Shown here piece after piece: positions 7,019 to 9,275 of a stretch of 9,275 nucleotides of DNA. The stretch covers positions 1-9,275 of the forward strand of contig JAGPVI010000013.1 of assembly GCA_018067115.1 (NCBI GenBank), given 5' to 3'. Each line of letters begins with the position of its first letter. Positions within the stretch are counted from its first letter, which is position 1. The notes beneath the pieces were generated by a model that was not told where the DNA came from, made no database searches, and saw only the letters and a list, made by a program, of their open reading frames with translations. This DNA comes from Bizionia sp. GTDB lineage: Bacteria; Bacteroidota; Bacteroidia; Flavobacteriales; Flavobacteriaceae. Made by a program: the position numbers and the translations under genes.

Positions 7019-7026
7019 TATATTTA
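7019..7026 (+). promoter_or_regulatory. Possible -7 box (TATATTTA) for the plug-protein gene
   Basis: TATATTTA matches TAnnTTTG except for the last base and lies 18 bp before the ATG at 7045. No -33 TTTG is seen at the expected distance. This is the best candidate in the gap on this strand, but the region is AT-rich and the support is weak. Confidence 0.3.
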
Positions 7027-7044
7027 CAATCTAAAAACAATTGT

Positions 7045-8292
7045 ATGGCGCTTACCTCAAGATTTTTCTTACTTACATTTTTAACTTTTGCATCGGCATT
7101 CTCTCAAGTTGAAGAAATAAATCCTCAGGAATATATAAAAACCATAAGTTTTAATAAAGCCCCAGAGAGCCCACTCCCTATTTTTAAACTAGGAGAAGCT
7201 ATTACTTTAGAATTTGATGTATTAAACGGATACGAAGACGATTTCTACTACGAAATAAAACATTATAATAAAGACTGGACCCCATCTGTACTTATAGAAT
7301 CTGAATATCTTGAAGGTTTTAACGAACAACGTATTCGCGACTACCAAAACTCTTTTAACACCTACCAAATTTTTTCGCATTACACGCTTACTATTCCCAA
7401 CGAACAAACACGCGGACTAAAAAAATCCGGGAACTATATTATTACTATTTATAACGAGTATGACGAGATTGAGTTTACTAGAAAATTTATGATTTACGAA
7501 GATGTTGTTTCTATTGGGGTAGATATTAAACGCTCTCGCGATGTTTCAGAAATTAAAGAAAAGCAAACGGTAGATATTGTTGTCAACGCTAATAATTTTC
7601 AATTTAACAACCCAAAACAATCGGTAAAGGCAGTCATTATTCAGAATAATAATTTAAAAACAGCGATTACTAATCTTGAGCCACAATATATTCTAGGCGA
7701 GCAATTAAGTTATAAATACACCAAAGAAACTAGCTTTTATGCCGGTAACGAGTATTTGTATTTTGAAAACAAAGATTTAAGAGGCGCAAATAATGGCGTT
7801 CAGTTTATAAAATTAAAAGAGCTTTATAATTCGTATTTATATCGTAATATACCAAGATTTGATGCTCCGTATACTTACAACCCCGATATTAACGGTAATT
7901 TTTTAATAACAGCGCTAGATACCGATACACCTAAAACGAATGCCGATTATGCGCAGGTACATTTTAGCTTGCAACTAGAGCAACTCCCTAATAACAAGAG
8001 CGTGCATGTATACGGGTATTTTAATAATTATGTGGTAGACGAAAGTAATAAAATGACCTATTATAATGACTCCGGAAGTTACGAACTCCCTCTCCTTTTA
8101 AAACAAGGTTTTTACAATTACAAATACGTTGTAAAAGACAAGAAGGGAACTGTCGATGAGAATGCAATAAGTGGTAACTTTTACCAAACCGAAAACGATT
8201 ACAAAGTCCTTATTTATTACCGCGATTTGGGTGCGCGTTACGATCGTATTATAGGCGTTGGCGAAGGCAACTCGGTTAATATTACCAATTAA
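7045..8292 (+). CDS. Type IX secretion system plug-domain protein (former DUF5103 family)
   Basis: A 415-residue exported protein. The N-terminus MALTSRFFLLTFLTFASAFS is a classical signal peptide with likely cleavage near Ser20/Gln21, and there is no lipobox cysteine. The body is beta-rich, with many Tyr, Asn and aromatic residues. It matches, by recognition, the Bacteroidota family formerly called DUF5103, whose member was seen as the Plug closing the giant SprA translocon of the type IX secretion system. Recognisable parts are the N-terminal PLPIFKLGEAITLEFDVLNG (residues 43-62) with DFYYEIKHYNKDW (66-78), and the C-terminal YYRDLGARYDRIIGVGEGNS. The length looks complete. The predicted site of action is the periplasmic side of the outer membrane. 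It is divergent from nqr, and apaG follows after 101 bp on the same strand. Those 101 bp keep the plug frame open for 27 codons past the stop (8293-8373), noted separately. Confidence 0.85.
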   Translation: MALTSRFFLLTFLTFASAFSQVEEINPQEYIKTISFNKAPESPLPIFKLGEAITLEFDVLNGYEDDFYYEIKHYNKDWTPSVLIESEYLEGFNEQRIRDYQNSFNTYQIFSHYTLTIPNEQTRGLKKSGNYIITIYNEYDEIEFTRKFMIYEDVVSIGVDIKRSRDVSEIKEKQTVDIVVNANNFQFNNPKQSVKAVIIQNNNLKTAITNLEPQYILGEQLSYKYTKETSFYAGNEYLYFENKDLRGANNGVQFIKLKELYNSYLYRNIPRFDAPYTYNPDINGNFLITALDTDTPKTNADYAQVHFSLQLEQLPNNKSVHVYGYFNNYVVDESNKMTYYNDSGSYELPLLLKQGFYNYKYVVKDKKGTVDENAISGNFYQTENDYKVLIYYRDLGARYDRIIGVGEGNSVNITN

Positions 8293-8393
8293 AACGACGT
8301 TTCATCGAGTAATTATAATAGTTACACCTATTATTATGATTTTACACGTAATACTCTTACATTAATAACGACTTAATACTAAAACAGTCTGCT

Positions 8394-8780
8394 ATGGTGC
8401 AACAAGTAACACAAGGAATTAAAATTTCTGTACATACACATTTTGAAGGCACGTTTTATAAAGACTATAAAATCCACTATGCCTTTGGTTATAAAATTAC
8501 CATAGAAAACCAAAGCAAAAAAGAGGTACAGTTATTAGCGAGACACTGGAATATTTTCGATGCGCTTAACACGCCCGAAATTGTTACCGGAGAAGGCGTT
8601 GTTGGCAAAACACCTGTATTAAAACCTGGCGAAACATACACCTATTCCTCAGGATGTTTATTAAGCGCTCCTTTTGGCGCGATGAACGGTCATTATAAAA
8701 TGATGAATTTCGCCACGAACACCTTTTTTAATGTCGAAATTCCTACCTTTAAATTAAGTGCGCCTTTTGCGCTAAACTAA
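8394..8780 (+). CDS. apaG: ApaG-domain protein (DUF525)
   Basis: A 128-residue cytosolic protein of the ApaG family, a fibronectin-III-like beta-sandwich. Diagnostic blocks are RHWNIFDA (50-57), GEGVVGKTPVLKPGE (66-80), Y-T-Y-S-S-G at 82-87 and GAMNGHYKM (95-103); the usual family length is about 125. In enterobacteria the gene is linked to Co2+ tolerance and Mg2+ efflux (called corD), but the molecular role is unresolved, so 'Co2+/Mg2+ efflux protein' is inherited labelling. It lies 101 bp after the plug gene on the same strand. No -7 box stands out in that gap, so read-through from the plug promoter is possible. The ATG at 8394 gives the expected N-terminus, MVQQVTQGIKISV. Confidence 0.95.
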   Translation: MVQQVTQGIKISVHTHFEGTFYKDYKIHYAFGYKITIENQSKKEVQLLARHWNIFDALNTPEIVTGEGVVGKTPVLKPGETYTYSSGCLLSAPFGAMNGHYKMMNFATNTFFNVEIPTFKLSAPFALN

Positions 8781-8815
8781 TACCATTCTTTTTTCTTCTG
8801 ATTTTTTTAACGCTG

Positions 8816-8857
8816 CCGTTTTAATTTGAATTGTTCTTTATTTAAATTAGTCTACGG
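8816..8857 (+). terminator. Weak imperfect hairpin, possible end of the apaG transcript
   Basis: The RNA could pair CCGT (8816-8819) with ACGG (8854-8857), and TAATTTGAA (8822-8830) with TTTAAATTA (8841-8849, one G-U pair), around a 10-nt loop. Eight T residues follow only 12 bp later (8870-8877), so it does not have the compact form of a standard intrinsic terminator. The stem is AU-rich and this call is tentative. Confidence 0.25.
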
Positions 8858-9027
8858 AAAGACCATCGCTTTTTTTTGAAACCCGCTCTGTTATTATACG
8901 TTTTTTTACGCTCTGCGAACTGAATACTTTAGTTTAATCTATCTCATTTAATTTATAAAAATTTTAAACACAGCGCAACGCAATACCCACAGCCTTTCTC
9001 ACAGATTTACGACCAACAAAAAATAAC

Positions 9028-9049
9028 CATTACGGTTTTTACCGTAATG
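9028..9049. promoter_or_regulatory. Perfect palindrome upstream of the lipoprotein gene (operator or hairpin candidate)
   Basis: CATTACGGT (9028-9036) and ACCGTAATG (9041-9049) are perfect 9-bp inverted arms around TTTT. No T tract follows, so it is not a standard terminator. It ends 40 bp before the ATG at 9090. If the -7-like box at 9069-9076 is used, the palindrome overlaps the -33 region, a position suited to a dimeric regulator. A structured leader RNA is the alternative. Confidence 0.5.
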
Positions 9050-9068
9050 ATAGTATTAAAATTAGCTC

Positions 9069-9076
9069 TACATTTA
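9069..9076 (+). promoter_or_regulatory. Possible -7 box (TACATTTA) for the last gene
   Basis: Matches TAnnTTTG except for the final base, 13 bp before the ATG at 9090, and no -33 TTTG is visible. It is supported mainly by its place between the palindrome and the start codon. The implied leader would be very short. Confidence 0.25.
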
Positions 9077-9089
9077 AACCAAAAAAACG

Positions 9090-9275
9090 ATGAAAAATTT
9101 ACTTTTAGCATTCGCATTGCTTCTTATAGTAAGCAATTGCAACAAAAACGACGACGACCAACCCACAAACCCAATAGACCAATTACCACCAGCTACACAA
9201 ACTGGAGCAAACACGTTTGGCTGTTTGTTAGATGGAGAACCTTTTTTGCCAGGTAATAGCCAAAACCCTTTAGAT
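9090..9275 (+). CDS. DUF6252-like lipoprotein, N-terminal part (cut by window end)
   Basis: Open frame of 62 codons running off the right edge. It begins MKNLLLAFALLLIVSNC, a lipoprotein signal with the acceptor Cys17 preceded by V-S-N. Asn at -1 is unusual compared with the common Gly, Ala or Ser. The mature start CNKNDDDQ has the Lys/Asp-rich signature typical of Bacteroidota surface-exported lipoproteins. The segment TGANTFGCLLDGEPFLPGNS (residues 38-57) resembles the conserved start of the DUF6252 family of Bacteroidota lipoproteins, recognised from memory. Function unknown. The ATG follows an A-rich tract (AAAAAAACG). An overlapping frame at 9047-9256 is longer in codons within the window but has basic, low-quality content and no signal, so this frame is preferred. 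Confidence 0.75.
   Translation, partial: MKNLLLAFALLLIVSNCNKNDDDQPTNPIDQLPPATQTGANTFGCLLDGEPFLPGNSQNPLD

Larger units (their letters stand above)
8781..9089. other. 309-bp AT-rich intergenic region without a convincing gene
   Basis: No reading frame here has both a start codon and recognisable protein content. The region holds several T runs (8797-8808 area, 8870-8877, 8901-8907), a weak imperfect hairpin (8816-8857), a repeated 7-mer CGCTCTG (8884-8890 and 8909-8915) and a perfect palindrome (9028-9049) before the next gene. Transcription of apaG probably ends in the T-rich first half. Confidence 0.6.

Noticed and set aside
7222..7407. 61-codon minus-strand frame within the plug gene
   Set aside because: Antisense shadow; Val/Phe-rich content results from reading the complement of Asn/Lys-rich codons.
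8761..8774. GCGC-CTTTT-GCGC at the 3' end of apaG as a terminator
   Set aside because: The stem is only 4 bp, lies within the coding sequence and has no T tract directly after it.
8884..8915. CGCTCTG repeated twice, 25 bp apart
   Set aside because: A single 7-bp repeat pair without further copies or symmetry; not enough to call a site.
8842..8928. Minus-strand open stretch of about 28 codons, rich in Lys/Arg, in the gap after apaG
   Set aside because: No start codon between its upstream stop and the stretch, too short, and no known motif. Composition follows from T-rich DNA on the other strand.
9047..9256. 69-codon plus-strand frame near the right edge
   Set aside because: It overlaps the lipoprotein gene at 9090 in another frame. 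It lacks a signal or known motif, is rich in Arg/Lys/Thr/Pro from shifted reading, and its ATG lies inside the palindrome region.

Overview
The window looks like chromosomal DNA from a marine-type Flavobacteriaceae member (Bacteroidota). Evidence: low GC; start codons preceded by A-rich tracts instead of Shine-Dalgarno sequences; promoter -7 boxes of the TAnnTTTG type; Bacteroidota lipoprotein signals (Cys followed by Lys/Asp residues); and a type IX secretion 'plug' protein, which is confined to this phylum.

The centre (704-6856, minus strand) is a complete six-gene nqrABCDEF operon for the Na+-translocating NADH:quinone oxidoreductase. All visible redox-ligand motifs are in place: the NqrF 2Fe-2S cysteines and FAD/NADH sites, the NqrD and NqrE membrane Fe cysteines, and the threonines in NqrB and NqrC that accept FMN. 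A -7 box lies about 60 bp upstream of nqrA. A perfect-stem intrinsic terminator closes the operon 21 bp after nqrF. Beyond it, still on the minus strand, a second unit has its own -7 box: a 125-residue conserved protein of unknown function (207-584), then the 5' end of apbE (1-166). ApbE is the lipoprotein FMN transferase that attaches FMN to NqrB and NqrC, so the left and centre of the window form one functional module: the sodium pump plus its maturation enzyme.

The right side (7045-9275, plus strand) is divergent from nqr. It holds the T9SS plug-domain protein, then apaG, then a 309-bp AT-rich gap without a convincing gene. The gap contains a weak hairpin and, near its end, a perfect 9-bp-arm palindrome just upstream of a lipoprotein gene (DUF6252-like) that is cut by the window end.

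Most of the window is ordinary core-genome content. The points most worth a second look are the unexplained 125-residue protein between nqrF and apbE, the non-canonical FMN-attachment motifs in NqrB (SGET) and NqrC (AGAT), the acidic tail of NqrE, and the palindrome upstream of the last gene. I saw no mobile element, CRISPR array, tRNA or rRNA.
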